A DNA stretch of 64,000 nucleotides from Tepidiforma sp. GTDB lineage: Bacteria > Chloroflexota > Dehalococcoidia > Tepidiformales > Tepidiformaceae. The translations under genes and the position numbers were made by a program. The first letter of the stretch is position 1. The number at the start of each line of letters is the position of its first letter. Location: NCBI RefSeq assembly GCF_026003995.1, contig NZ_BPIG01000002.1, positions 682,001-746,000 on the forward strand, written 5' to 3'. The notes under the pieces were generated by a model. It saw only the letters and a program-made list of their open reading frames with translations, made no database searches and was not told where the DNA came from. Shown piece by piece: positions 49,985-58,120 of this stretch.

Positions 49985-52147
49985 TCAGCGGCCTCCGTGC
50001 GCCGGCGAACCGGCCAGGTCGCCCGCCCCGGCCGGCGGCCCCTCGAGGTGCAGGTTCGGCAGCAGCCGGTCCAGCCAGCCCGGCATCCACCAGTTCCAGC
50101 GGCCCAGCAGCTCCATCGTCGACGGCACGAGGAAAATCCGCACCAGCGTGGCGTCCACGAGGATGGCCGTCGCCAGGCCCAGCCCGAACTCCTTGATCAC
50201 CCGCTCCGGCCCGAGCACGAACGCCAGGAACACCGTCACCATGATCGCCGCCGCCGCCGTGATGACCCGCGCCGTTGCCGTCAGGCCGTTCGCCACCGCC
50301 TCCGCGGTGTCCCCCGTTCGCAGGTACTCCTCCCGGATGCGGCTGATGAGGAACACCTCGTAGTCCATCGAAAGCCCGAACAGGATCGCGAACATCATCA
50401 TCGGCAGGAAGACTTCGATCGGCCCCGTCCCGACGCCGATCAGCTCGCCGAACCAGCCCCACTGGAACACCGCGACGACCACGCCGTACGCCGCGCCGAT
50501 CGAGAGCAGGTTCATCACCGCCGCCTTCGCCGCCACGACCACCGACCGGAACATCGCCGTCAGCAAGATGAAGCTCAGGCCGATGACGCCGATGAACAGG
50601 TACGGCATTCGCGACGAAATCCGGTCGCTCGCGTCGATCTGCCCGGCCGTCACCCCGGTCACGTAGTACCGGTCGCCGTTCGTCCCGGCCCGCTTCAGCA
50701 CGTCCCCGCGCAGCCGGTGCACGAGGTCCGTCGTCGCGTGGTCCTGCGGCTTCGTCGTCGGGATGACCGTGATGACCGCCGTATCGCCCGCCGGGTTGAG
50801 CACCGGCTCCGTCACGGCCGCCACCCCCGGCGTCTCCCGCAGCAGCTCCACTGCCCGGCTCAGCCCGCCGTTCCCGTTCCGCACGTCCGCCACGATGAGC
50901 AGCGGCCCATTCGTCCCGGGGCCGAACCCTTTCGCGATGAGGTCATACGCCTTGCGCGAATGCGAACTCGGCGACCGGTTCCCGGCATCCGTGAACCCGA
51001 GCTGCATCGAGAAAATCGGGAGCGCCGCCGCCACGAGCAGCCCGCCCGTGACGATGGCGAACGGCCACGGGTGCCGCTGGATCACACGGCTCAGCCGGAA
51101 CCACGGGCTCCGCGGGTCGATGCCCTCCGACTGGTGCAGGAACGGCACCCGCAGCGCATCCACCCGCTTCCCGAAGACCGCCAGCAGCGCCGGCGTCAGC
51201 GAGACCGCGATCGCCACCGCCACCAGCACCACCACCGCCCCCGCCGTCGCCAGCGTCGCCACGAACGGCAACCCCATGACGAACAGCCCGAGGAACGCGA
51301 TCGCCACCACCACACCGGCGAACATCACCGACCGGCCGGAGGTCACCACCGCCTCGACGACCCCCTCCTCCACCGACCGCCCGGCGTGGATCGCCTCCCG
51401 GAACCGCGTCACCACCAGCAGGCTGTAGTCGATGCCGACGCCGATCCCGATCATCGCCGCGAACTGCGACGAGAAGCCCGGGAAGCCGACCCACCGCGCC
51501 GCCACCGTGATGACTGCAAGCCCCGTCCCGAGCCCGAAGAGCGCCGCCCCGATCGGCACACCCATTGCGACCACCGAGCCGAACGCGATGAGCAGGATGA
51601 ACACCGCCGCGATCAGCCCGTAAATCTCGGAGCCGAACTCCGTCTGCTCGTTGAACTGCACCACCCGGCCGCCCGGCTCCACGGTGAACCCCGGCCCGGC
51701 CTCGGATTCCGCCAGCCGGATGAGCGCCACCGCCGTCTCGTGCGGCACCTTGTCCGCGTCGAACTGGAACCGCACCACCGCCCGCGCAATCGTCCCGTCC
51801 GGCGAGATGTATCCCGGCCGGTCGAACGGCGACTCGATCGCCGCCACGTCCGGGACTTCGGCCTGCACCCGCGCCAGCACCGCCTCGATCCGGTCCCGCG
51901 CCCCCTCGATGCCCGTCGGCACCTCGAACACGAGGTCCGCCTCGCCGCCCGCCTGCGCCGGGAACCGCGCCTTGAGCAGGTCGTTCGCCCGCTGCGATTC
52001 CGAACCCGGCAGCGTGAATTCCGTCTGGAACTCCCCGCCGATGCTCCGCGCCAGCCCGCCCATCACCGCGAGGATGAGAACCCACGCCCCCAGCACCCAC
52101 CACCGCCGCCGGTACATCAGCCGCGCCCATCGTTCGAGGCCAGGCAT
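49985..52147 (-). CDS. MMPL/RND-family transporter
   Basis: A 720-residue membrane protein with the MMPL layout: one helix (YRRRWWVLGAWVLILAVMGGL), an extracytoplasmic loop, five helices, a second loop and six more helices. Hallmarks are GIGVGIDYSLLVVTRFREAI in the first half and FGLSMDYEVFLISRIREEYL in the second, each with the GxxxDY motif used for proton coupling. It may export lipids or drugs. ATG 52147 has GGAGGG upstream. It is divergent from a TetR gene with a palindrome between. Confidence 0.93.
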   Translation of the reverse strand: MPGLERWARLMYRRRWWVLGAWVLILAVMGGLARSIGGEFQTEFTLPGSESQRANDLLKARFPAQAGGEADLVFEVPTGIEGARDRIEAVLARVQAEVPDVAAIESPFDRPGYISPDGTIARAVVRFQFDADKVPHETAVALIRLAESEAGPGFTVEPGGRVVQFNEQTEFGSEIYGLIAAVFILLIAFGSVVAMGVPIGAALFGLGTGLAVITVAARWVGFPGFSSQFAAMIGIGVGIDYSLLVVTRFREAIHAGRSVEEGVVEAVVTSGRSVMFAGVVVAIAFLGLFVMGLPFVATLATAGAVVVLVAVAIAVSLTPALLAVFGKRVDALRVPFLHQSEGIDPRSPWFRLSRVIQRHPWPFAIVTGGLLVAAALPIFSMQLGFTDAGNRSPSSHSRKAYDLIAKGFGPGTNGPLLIVADVRNGNGGLSRAVELLRETPGVAAVTEPVLNPAGDTAVITVIPTTKPQDHATTDLVHRLRGDVLKRAGTNGDRYYVTGVTAGQIDASDRISSRMPYLFIGVIGLSFILLTAMFRSVVVAAKAAVMNLLSIGAAYGVVVAVFQWGWFGELIGVGTGPIEVFLPMMMFAILFGLSMDYEVFLISRIREEYLRTGDTAEAVANGLTATARVITAAAAIMVTVFLAFVLGPERVIKEFGLGLATAILVDATLVRIFLVPSTMELLGRWNWWMPGWLDRLLPNLHLEGPPAGAGDLAGSPAHGGR

Positions 52148-52243
52148 CGCCACACCCTCCAGCCGGACCGACCCGGCGAATCGCCTCCGCCAGCCGCGCC
52201 GCGATGCCGCGCGCCGCCGGAAAGCACGTAATCGAGTGTGAAA

Positions 52244-52259
52244 CGGAACTCCGGTTCCG
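52244..52259. promoter_or_regulatory. Putative TetR operator
   Basis: CGGAAC-TCCG-GTTCCG, a palindrome with perfect 6-bp arms. On the minus strand it lies between TTGATC (52259-52264) and CACACT (52235-52240) upstream of the MMPL gene. On the plus strand it abuts TTCCGA (52255-52260), which is 17 bp before TATCCT (52278-52283) of the TetR gene, so one site could block both promoters. Confidence 0.65.
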
Positions 52260-52305
52260 ATCAAGAGGCATTTCCGCTATCCTCCCCCTCGGAGTTCTCT
52301 ATCGC

Positions 52306-52920
52306 ATGTCCCGCGCCGAACGCTCCGACGCCCGCCAAAACCGGGAGCGCATCATCGATGCCGCCCGCCTCCTCTTCCTCGAGCACGGCACCGCCGTCGA
52401 AATGCGGCAGCTCGCCGAGCGCGCCGGCGTCGGCATCGGCACCGTCTACCGCAACTTCCCCGCCAAATCCGACCTCGTTTCCGCCGTCGCTGCCGATATC
52501 GTCGCCGAGACCTCGGCCGCCCTCGACGCCGTCCTCGCCCTCGAAGACCCCGTCGAAGTCGTCGCCCGCTACGTCGAAGTCCTCGCCGAGACCTTCGCGC
52601 GCACCGCCCCGCTCGCCATGGACCTCATGGCTGCGCCCGCCTTCGAGACCATCCGCAGCCAGGTCCTCAGCTGGTTCGCCGAGCCGCGCCTCCAGCGCGC
52701 CATCGAACGCGGCATCGCTCGCGGCGTCTTCCGCCGCGACCTCGACCCCGAAGCGGCCCGCCTCTTCGTCGCCGGCGCCGCCGACCCCCTCCTCGTCCTC
52801 AGCGTCGGGCCGGGCCCCCTCCCGCCCCGCCTCCAGCGCGGCCTCGTCGACCTCGTCCTCCGCGCCCTCCTCGCGCCCGGCGTCGAGCTGCCGGCCGCCC
52901 TCGCTCCGAAAGGGACTTAA
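52306..52920 (+). CDS. TetR-family transcriptional regulator
   Basis: A 204-residue repressor. The HTH is [49 protein letters not shown]. The C-terminal ligand-binding domain is helical ([20 protein letters not shown]). It is expected to repress the divergent MMPL transporter and itself until bound by a ligand. ATG 52306 begins the conserved N-terminus ([15 protein letters not shown]). An upstream in-frame extension covers the operator and is unlikely to be translated. Confidence 0.92.
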   Translation: MSRAERSDARQNRERIIDAARLLFLEHGTAVEMRQLAERAGVGIGTVYRNFPAKSDLVSAVAADIVAETSAALDAVLALEDPVEVVARYVEVLAETFARTAPLAMDLMAAPAFETIRSQVLSWFAEPRLQRAIERGIARGVFRRDLDPEAARLFVAGAADPLLVLSVGPGPLPPRLQRGLVDLVLRALLAPGVELPAALAPKGT

Positions 52921-52942
52921 CCGGCCCCCTATTCCCCGGCGC

Positions 52943-52948
52943 TATAAT
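52943..52948 (+). promoter_or_regulatory. Consensus -10 of MoxR operon
   Basis: Perfect TATAAT, 57 nt before GTG 53006, just after the TetR stop. No convincing -35 lies 16-18 bp upstream. The leader contains a GGAG 12 nt before the start. Confidence 0.55.
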
Positions 52949-53005
52949 CCCGTCAACCCCGGCGGGCCGCCCCGCCCCGCCACTCGCCCCTCCGGAGCCT
53001 GCCTC

Positions 53006-53956
53006 GTGGAAGACCCCAGGATCGTCGCCGAGCGGATCATCCAGAACGTCGAACACGTCATCGTCGGCAAATCCCGCGAAATCCGCCTCGCCGTCACCGC
53101 CCTCATCTGCGGCGGCCACATGCTCATCGAAGACGTCCCCGGCGTCGGCAAGACCATGCTCGCCCGCGCCATCGCCGTCTCCACCGGCTGCACCTTCCGC
53201 CGCATCCAGTTCACCCCGGACCTCCTCCCCTCCGACGTCACCGGCGTCTCCATCTATAACCAGAAGACCGGCGACTTCGAATTCCGCCCCGGCCCCATCC
53301 TCGCCCAGGTCGTCCTCGCCGACGAAGTCAACCGCGCCACCCCGAAGACCCAGTCCGCCCTCCTCGAAGCCATGGAGGAGCGGCAGGTCACCGTCGACGG
53401 CGTCACCTATCGCATGCCCCAGCCCTTCATGGTCCTCGCCACCCAGAACCCCATCGAATACGAGGGCACCTTCCCCCTCCCCGAGGCGCAGCTCGACCGC
53501 TTCCTCATCCGCATGTACCTCGGCTACCCCTCCCCCACCGACGAGGTGCTCGTCCTCGATAACCAGCAGACCCGCCACCCCATCGAAGCCCTCCAGCAGG
53601 TCACCGACGCCAACGAAATCCTCCAGCTCCAGCGCGCTGTCCGCGAAATCTACGTCGACCCGCTCATCAAGCAGTACATCGTCCAGCTCGCCAACGCCAC
53701 CCGCGAGCACGAGGCCGTCTACCTCGGCGCCAGCCCCCGCGGCTCCCTCGCGCTCTTCCGCACCGCCCAGGCGAAAGCCCTCCTCGAAGGCCGCGACTTC
53801 GTCATCCCCGACGACGTCAAGGACCTCGCCGTCTTCACCCTGGCCCACCGCGTCATCGTCAGCCCCGGCGCCAAGGTCAAAGGCGTCACCCAGGCCGACG
53901 TCATCGCCCAGTGCCTCCAGCGCGTCCCCGTTCCCGGGGCCCGCGCCCGCGCCTGA
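53006..53956 (+). CDS. MoxR-family AAA+ ATPase
   Basis: A 316-residue AAA+ chaperone. Walker A GVGKT (residues 46-50) in [17 protein letters not shown], Walker [25 protein letters not shown], sensor 1 [26 protein letters not shown] and an arginine-rich lid. MoxR proteins usually act with VWA-domain and DUF58 partners to remodel or activate complexes at the membrane. It starts an operon with DUF58, a transglutaminase-like protein and Ogt. GTG start with GGAG upstream. Confidence 0.93.
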   Translation: MEDPRIVAERIIQNVEHVIVGKSREIRLAVTALICGGHMLIEDVPGVGKTMLARAIAVSTGCTFRRIQFTPDLLPSDVTGVSIYNQKTGDFEFRPGPILAQVVLADEVNRATPKTQSALLEAMEERQVTVDGVTYRMPQPFMVLATQNPIEYEGTFPLPEAQLDRFLIRMYLGYPSPTDEVLVLDNQQTRHPIEALQQVTDANEILQLQRAVREIYVDPLIKQYIVQLANATREHEAVYLGASPRGSLALFRTAQAKALLEGRDFVIPDDVKDLAVFTLAHRVIVSPGAKVKGVTQADVIAQCLQRVPVPGARARA

Positions 53957-53965
53957 GGCGGCACC

Positions 53966-55216
53966 GTGCGGCGGCTCATCGGCGCGGCCATCGCTCCAGA
54001 ACGGCGCACCCTCGCCCTCGTCCTCGCCATCCTCGCCGTCTCGGTGTTCGTCGCCTTCGCCACCGGCTTCTGGCTCCTCTTCCGCCTCGTCTACATCATC
54101 GCCCTCGTCCTCCCGCTCGCCTGGCTCTACACCTGGTGGAACACGCGCAACCTCGAGGCCGCTGCCGACCGGCGCACCGTCCGCGCCCAGGTCGGCCAGG
54201 AAGCCCTCGAAGTCATCGACGTCCGCAACACCTCCTTCCTCCCGAAAGTCTGGCTCGAAATCGAAGACCCCTCCGGCCTGCCCGGCCACCGCTCCCGCCG
54301 CATCGTCACCATCCCGCCGCGCCGCTCCCGCAACTGGATGGTGACCACCCCGCTGCTCCGCCGCGGCCTGTACGAATGGGGCCCGCTCACCGTCACCGCC
54401 GTCGACCCCTTCGGCATCTTCCGCCGCACGCGCACCTTCGGCGAAGCGCAGCAAATCCTCGTCTACCCTCCGGTGGTCGAGCTCCCCCACTTCCAGGCGC
54501 CGCCCGCCAACCTCCCCGGCGAAGGCCGCTTCCGCCGCCGCACCCACTACGTCACACCGAACGCCGCCGGCGTCCGCGAATACGCCCCCGGCGATGCCTT
54601 CAACCGCATCCACTGGCGCTCCACCGCCCGCACCGGCGAACTCATGGTCAAGACCTTCGAGCTCGACCCCGCCTCCGACATCTGGGTCATCCTCGACCTC
54701 GAACGCCGCGTCCACGCCGGCTCCGGCGACGACTCCACCGAGGAGTACGCCGTTCGCATCGCCGCCAGCGTCGCCCGCCACTACATCGTCGCCAACCGCC
54801 CCGCGGGGCTCATGCAGTTCGGCCGCGACCTCCGCATCCTCGAACCTGAGCGGGGCCAAAACCAGCTCACCCGCATCCTCGAAACCCTCGCGACCGCCAG
54901 CGCCGTCGGCGATGCCCCCCTCGGCGCCCTCCTCCTCGAGGAGCAGCGCCGCTTCGGCCGCCATACCACGCTCATCATCGTCACCGCCTCCACCGACGAC
55001 CACTGGCTCACCGCCATCCAGTCCCTCACCCAGCGCGGCGTCCGCGCCGCCGTCGTCCTCGTCGACCCCTCGACCTTCGGCAGCGACCGCTCGCCGCTCC
55101 TCCTCTACGGGCAGCTCACCGCATCCGATATCCTCACCTACGTCGTCCGCCGCGGCGATGACCTCTCCGTCGCCCTCGGCCCGGCCGGCGCAGGAGGTGG
55201 CGCATGGCAGGCCTGA
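53966..55216 (+). CDS. DUF58 domain protein
   Basis: A 416-residue protein. Two N-terminal transmembrane helices (LALVLAILAVSVFVAFATGFWLL, LVYIIALVLPLAWLYTW) precede an immunoglobulin-like domain and the DUF58 core APGDAFNRIHWRSTARTGELMVKTFE. DUF58 proteins are standard MoxR partners with a VWA-like fold. The gene begins 9 nt after moxR and overlaps the next gene by 13 nt, so the products are likely cotranslated in one membrane complex. Confidence 0.92.
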   Translation: MRRLIGAAIAPERRTLALVLAILAVSVFVAFATGFWLLFRLVYIIALVLPLAWLYTWWNTRNLEAAADRRTVRAQVGQEALEVIDVRNTSFLPKVWLEIEDPSGLPGHRSRRIVTIPPRRSRNWMVTTPLLRRGLYEWGPLTVTAVDPFGIFRRTRTFGEAQQILVYPPVVELPHFQAPPANLPGEGRFRRRTHYVTPNAAGVREYAPGDAFNRIHWRSTARTGELMVKTFELDPASDIWVILDLERRVHAGSGDDSTEEYAVRIAASVARHYIVANRPAGLMQFGRDLRILEPERGQNQLTRILETLATASAVGDAPLGALLLEEQRRFGRHTTLIIVTASTDDHWLTAIQSLTQRGVRAAVVLVDPSTFGSDRSPLLLYGQLTASDILTYVVRRGDDLSVALGPAGAGGGAWQA

Positions 55217-57486
55217 ACCCCACCATCGAGCGCGGGCCCGTCCGCAGCGCCGGGTCCGTCGCCCTCAACCTCCCGCGCGTCGTCATGAGCTGGGAGGACT
55301 GGCTCACCTTCGCCGTCGCCGTCATCACCTTCGTCGCCATCGGCCACTCCCTCGAGCAGGCGAACTGGGTCGACGGCATGCCGCCCTTCATCCCCACCGT
55401 CCTCGCCGGCCTCGCCATCGGCATGCTCACCGCCCGCACCCGGCTCCACGCACTCGCCATCCACCCCGTCGGCCTCCTCGCCGGTGCCGTCGTCGTCGTC
55501 CTCGTCGCCCAGACCTACGCCGACGGCCCCACCCTCGCCGATCGCCTCGCCGACTTCCGCGTCCGCATGGTCGAATGGTTCCACGTCGTCCGCGCCGGCG
55601 ACATCTCGAACGACAACCTCCCGTTCGTCACCCTCGTCCAGGGCACCACCTGGCTCGCCGCCTACCTCGCCGCCTGGTGCCTCTTCCGCTGGCACAACGC
55701 CTGGCTCGCCCTCCTGCCAGGCGGCTTCATCCTCCTCACCAACATCTCCTTCCTCGATGGCCAGCCCACCGGCGATTTCGTCGTTTTCCTCTTCGGCGCC
55801 ATCGTCCTCATCTCCCGGGTCCACCTCCAGAAGCACCTCGCCCGCTGGCGCGCCGAAGGCGTCGATTACCCCGAGTTCATCTCCGTCAGCCTCATCCAGC
55901 TCACCGTCGCCGTCGCCGCCGCCCTCGTCGTCCTCGCCTGGTGGCTTCCCCTCGGCAACCAGGCGAAGGCCGCCGAATCCGTCTTCGATACCCTCGCCCG
56001 GCCCTTCACCTCCCAGTCCGACCAGCTCGTCCGCCTCTTCCACAACATCGATTCCCGCCGCGGCGCCAACCTCCACACCTTCGGCAACACGCTCCCCATC
56101 CAGGGCGATGTCACCCTCGGCTCGAAGCGCCTCTTCGAAGTGAACAGCGCCCAGGCCGGCCTCCTCCGCGCCACCAGCTACGAGGTCTACACCGGCAACG
56201 GCTGGAAAGCCGGCGACCGCGACTCCGCCCGCGTCGACGCCCGCGAACTCGCCGTCGACGCCCGCTCCGCCACCTACGAAGCCCGCACCACCGCGATCCT
56301 CCGCGTCAAGCTGCTCTCCTCCGAGAGCACCATCCTCACCCCGGGCGTCCCCCTCGCGGCCAACCTCGATACCCGCGTCGACACCGCTCCCGGCCAGGCC
56401 GGCGACATCGAACGCATGCGCAGCCGCGTCGCCCTCGGCCCGGACGACACCTACAACAGCTTTGGCTCCGTCTCGACCGCTACCGCCGCCCAGCTCGATG
56501 CCGCCGGCACCGCCTACCCCGACTGGGTCGCCGAGCGCTACCTCCAGCTCCCCAACTCGCTCCCCCAGTCCGTCCGCGACGAAACCCGCCGCATCATCGC
56601 CGAATCCGGCGCCCGCACTCCCTACCAGCAGGCCAAGGCCATCGAAGCCTACCTCCGCTCCTTCCCCTACGACCTCGCCGTCCCCGCGCCGCCGCCCGGC
56701 CGCGACGCCGTCGAATTCCTCCTCTTCGACCTCAAGCGCGGCTACTTCGACTACCAGTCCTCCGCCATGTGCGTCATGCTCCGCACCGCCGGTATCCCCT
56801 GCCGCGTTGCCGTCGGCTACGTCCTCACCCCTGGCTCTGGCGACGAGACCCTCTACACCGTCCGGAAGAGCGACGCCTACTCCTGGGTCGAGGTCTTCTT
56901 CCCCTCCTACGGCTGGGTGGAGTTCAACCCGACCTCCGACCGGCCCGAAGGCGGCGCCGGCGGCCTCAGCCAGCCCCTCGTCCCCTCCGACCCGTTCGTC
57001 GAACCCTCGCTCGAAGAGCTCTTCGGCCCCGACTACCTCGACCCGACCGGCGGCGCAGGTCCCGTGCAGGAGGCCCTCGCCGAAGACCCCGTCATCAACC
57101 AGCGCTTCAACTGGCTGCTCGTCATCATCCCGTTGAGCATCCTCGCCCTCGTCGCTGCCGCGGCCGTCGGCCTGCGCGTCGCCTGGAACTGGGGTCTCGC
57201 CGGCCTCGATGAGCGCGCCCGCCTCTGGGCCCACACCCAGCGCCTCGCTGGCTGGGCCGGCCTCGGCCCGCGCGCCCCCGAAACCCCGCGCGAATGGTCG
57301 CGCCGCCTCGGGCGCACCATCCAGCGCGAAGAGCCCGCCATCCGCCTCAGCCAGGCCTACGAAGAATCCCGTTACGCCCGCCCGGACCAGCACCGCGTCG
57401 ACGACGCCGAGGCCGCCGCCTCCTACCGCTCGCTCCGCGGCGCGCTCCTCGGCCGGCTCTTCGGCCGCAAGAAGCCCGCGCCGTGA
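55204..57486 (+). CDS. TgpA-like transglutaminase-fold membrane protein, catalytic triad lost
   Basis: A 760-residue membrane protein. Six to seven N-terminal helices (to about residue 255), a large extracytoplasmic part with a transglutaminase core around residues 490-585, and a C-terminal helix (LLVIIPLSILALVAAAAVGL) before a cytosolic DUF4129-like tail. In active relatives the core reads GYCEYFA...HAW...(F/W)DPT. Here it is GYFDYQSSAM (Phe515 for Cys), SDAYSWVEV (Tyr559 for His) and EFNPTSD (Asn575 for Asp). All three catalytic residues are gone, so it is probably a pseudoenzyme. AGGAGGTGG precedes the ATG. Confidence 0.88.
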   Translation: MAGLNPTIERGPVRSAGSVALNLPRVVMSWEDWLTFAVAVITFVAIGHSLEQANWVDGMPPFIPTVLAGLAIGMLTARTRLHALAIHPVGLLAGAVVVVLVAQTYADGPTLADRLADFRVRMVEWFHVVRAGDISNDNLPFVTLVQGTTWLAAYLAAWCLFRWHNAWLALLPGGFILLTNISFLDGQPTGDFVVFLFGAIVLISRVHLQKHLARWRAEGVDYPEFISVSLIQLTVAVAAALVVLAWWLPLGNQAKAAESVFDTLARPFTSQSDQLVRLFHNIDSRRGANLHTFGNTLPIQGDVTLGSKRLFEVNSAQAGLLRATSYEVYTGNGWKAGDRDSARVDARELAVDARSATYEARTTAILRVKLLSSESTILTPGVPLAANLDTRVDTAPGQAGDIERMRSRVALGPDDTYNSFGSVSTATAAQLDAAGTAYPDWVAERYLQLPNSLPQSVRDETRRIIAESGARTPYQQAKAIEAYLRSFPYDLAVPAPPPGRDAVEFLLFDLKRGYFDYQSSAMCVMLRTAGIPCRVAVGYVLTPGSGDETLYTVRKSDAYSWVEVFFPSYGWVEFNPTSDRPEGGAGGLSQPLVPSDPFVEPSLEELFGPDYLDPTGGAGPVQEALAEDPVINQRFNWLLVIIPLSILALVAAAAVGLRVAWNWGLAGLDERARLWAHTQRLAGWAGLGPRAPETPREWSRRLGRTIQREEPAIRLSQAYEESRYARPDQHRVDDAEAAASYRSLRGALLGRLFGRKKPAP

Positions 57487-58025
57487 CCGATTCGCCGCTT
57501 CCTGCCGCCGCCGTCGAGACGCCGCTCGGCTGGGCTGGCGTCGCCGTCAGCCCGGCCGGCATCCGGCGCGCCACCCTCTTCCACCGCACCCGCGACGCCT
57601 GCCTCGGCGAGCTCCGCGCATTCGGCGCCGCTGAAGCCCGGCCCGCAGAACGGCCGCCCCTCCTCGATGCTGCGCTCGAGCGCCTCGCCGACTATGCCGC
57701 CGGCGACCCGGCAGCCCTCGGAAGCTTCCCCGTCGACCTGCCCCCGGACCTCCCCGCGGCCTCCCGGCGGGTGCTCCTCGCCCTCCGCAACATCCCGCCC
57801 GGCGAGGTCCGCAGCTACGGCTGGCTCGCCGAGGCAGCGGGGCTCGGCCGCGGCAACGCGCGCGCCGCCGGCGCCATCATCGGCGCAAACCCCGTCCCCC
57901 TCTGGCTCCCCTGCCACCGCGTCGTCGCCGCTGACGGTTCACTCCACGGGTTCGCCGGCGGCCTCGCCATGAAGCGCCGCCTCCTCGAACTCGAAGGCGC
58001 CCTCCCCGCCCCGCTCCTCCCCTGA
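57483..58025 (+). CDS. ogt: Methylated-DNA-[protein]-cysteine methyltransferase
   Basis: A 180-residue DNA repair protein. The active site LWLPCHRVVAADGSLHGFAGGLAMKRRLLELEG contains the acceptor Cys144. The helix-turn-helix PPGEVRSYGWLAEAAGLGRGNARAAGAIIGANP is typical. It removes alkyl groups from O6-alkylguanine in one irreversible transfer. The GTG overlaps the previous stop (GTGA), so it is cotranscribed with the MoxR operon, which is functionally odd. A terminator follows. Confidence 0.92.
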   Translation: MTDSPLPAAAVETPLGWAGVAVSPAGIRRATLFHRTRDACLGELRAFGAAEARPAERPPLLDAALERLADYAAGDPAALGSFPVDLPPDLPAASRRVLLALRNIPPGEVRSYGWLAEAAGLGRGNARAAGAIIGANPVPLWLPCHRVVAADGSLHGFAGGLAMKRRLLELEGALPAPLLP

Positions 58026-58059
58026 GCGGCGCGTCCCCTGCTCCCGGCCAGGTGCGAAA

Positions 58060-58084
58060 GGGGGTGCCGGTCCGCGGCACCCCC
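58060..58084. terminator. Bidirectional hairpin terminator
   Basis: Perfect 10-bp stem GGGGGTGCCG/CGGCACCCCC with a 5-nt loop, between the convergent ogt gene and ABC operon 2. TCCCTTCG follows on the plus strand. Confidence 0.75.
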
Positions 58085-58120
58085 TCCCTTCGTGGCGGCG
58101 GCTCGCTGGCCGCCCTCGGC

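Noticed and set aside
47909-52231. Very long plus-strand open frame opposite and across the LCP, acyl-CoA dehydrogenase and MMPL genes
   Set aside because: Its translation is Pro/Ser/Arg/His-rich without domains and covers genes that have clear families; open antisense frames arise easily at this GC content.
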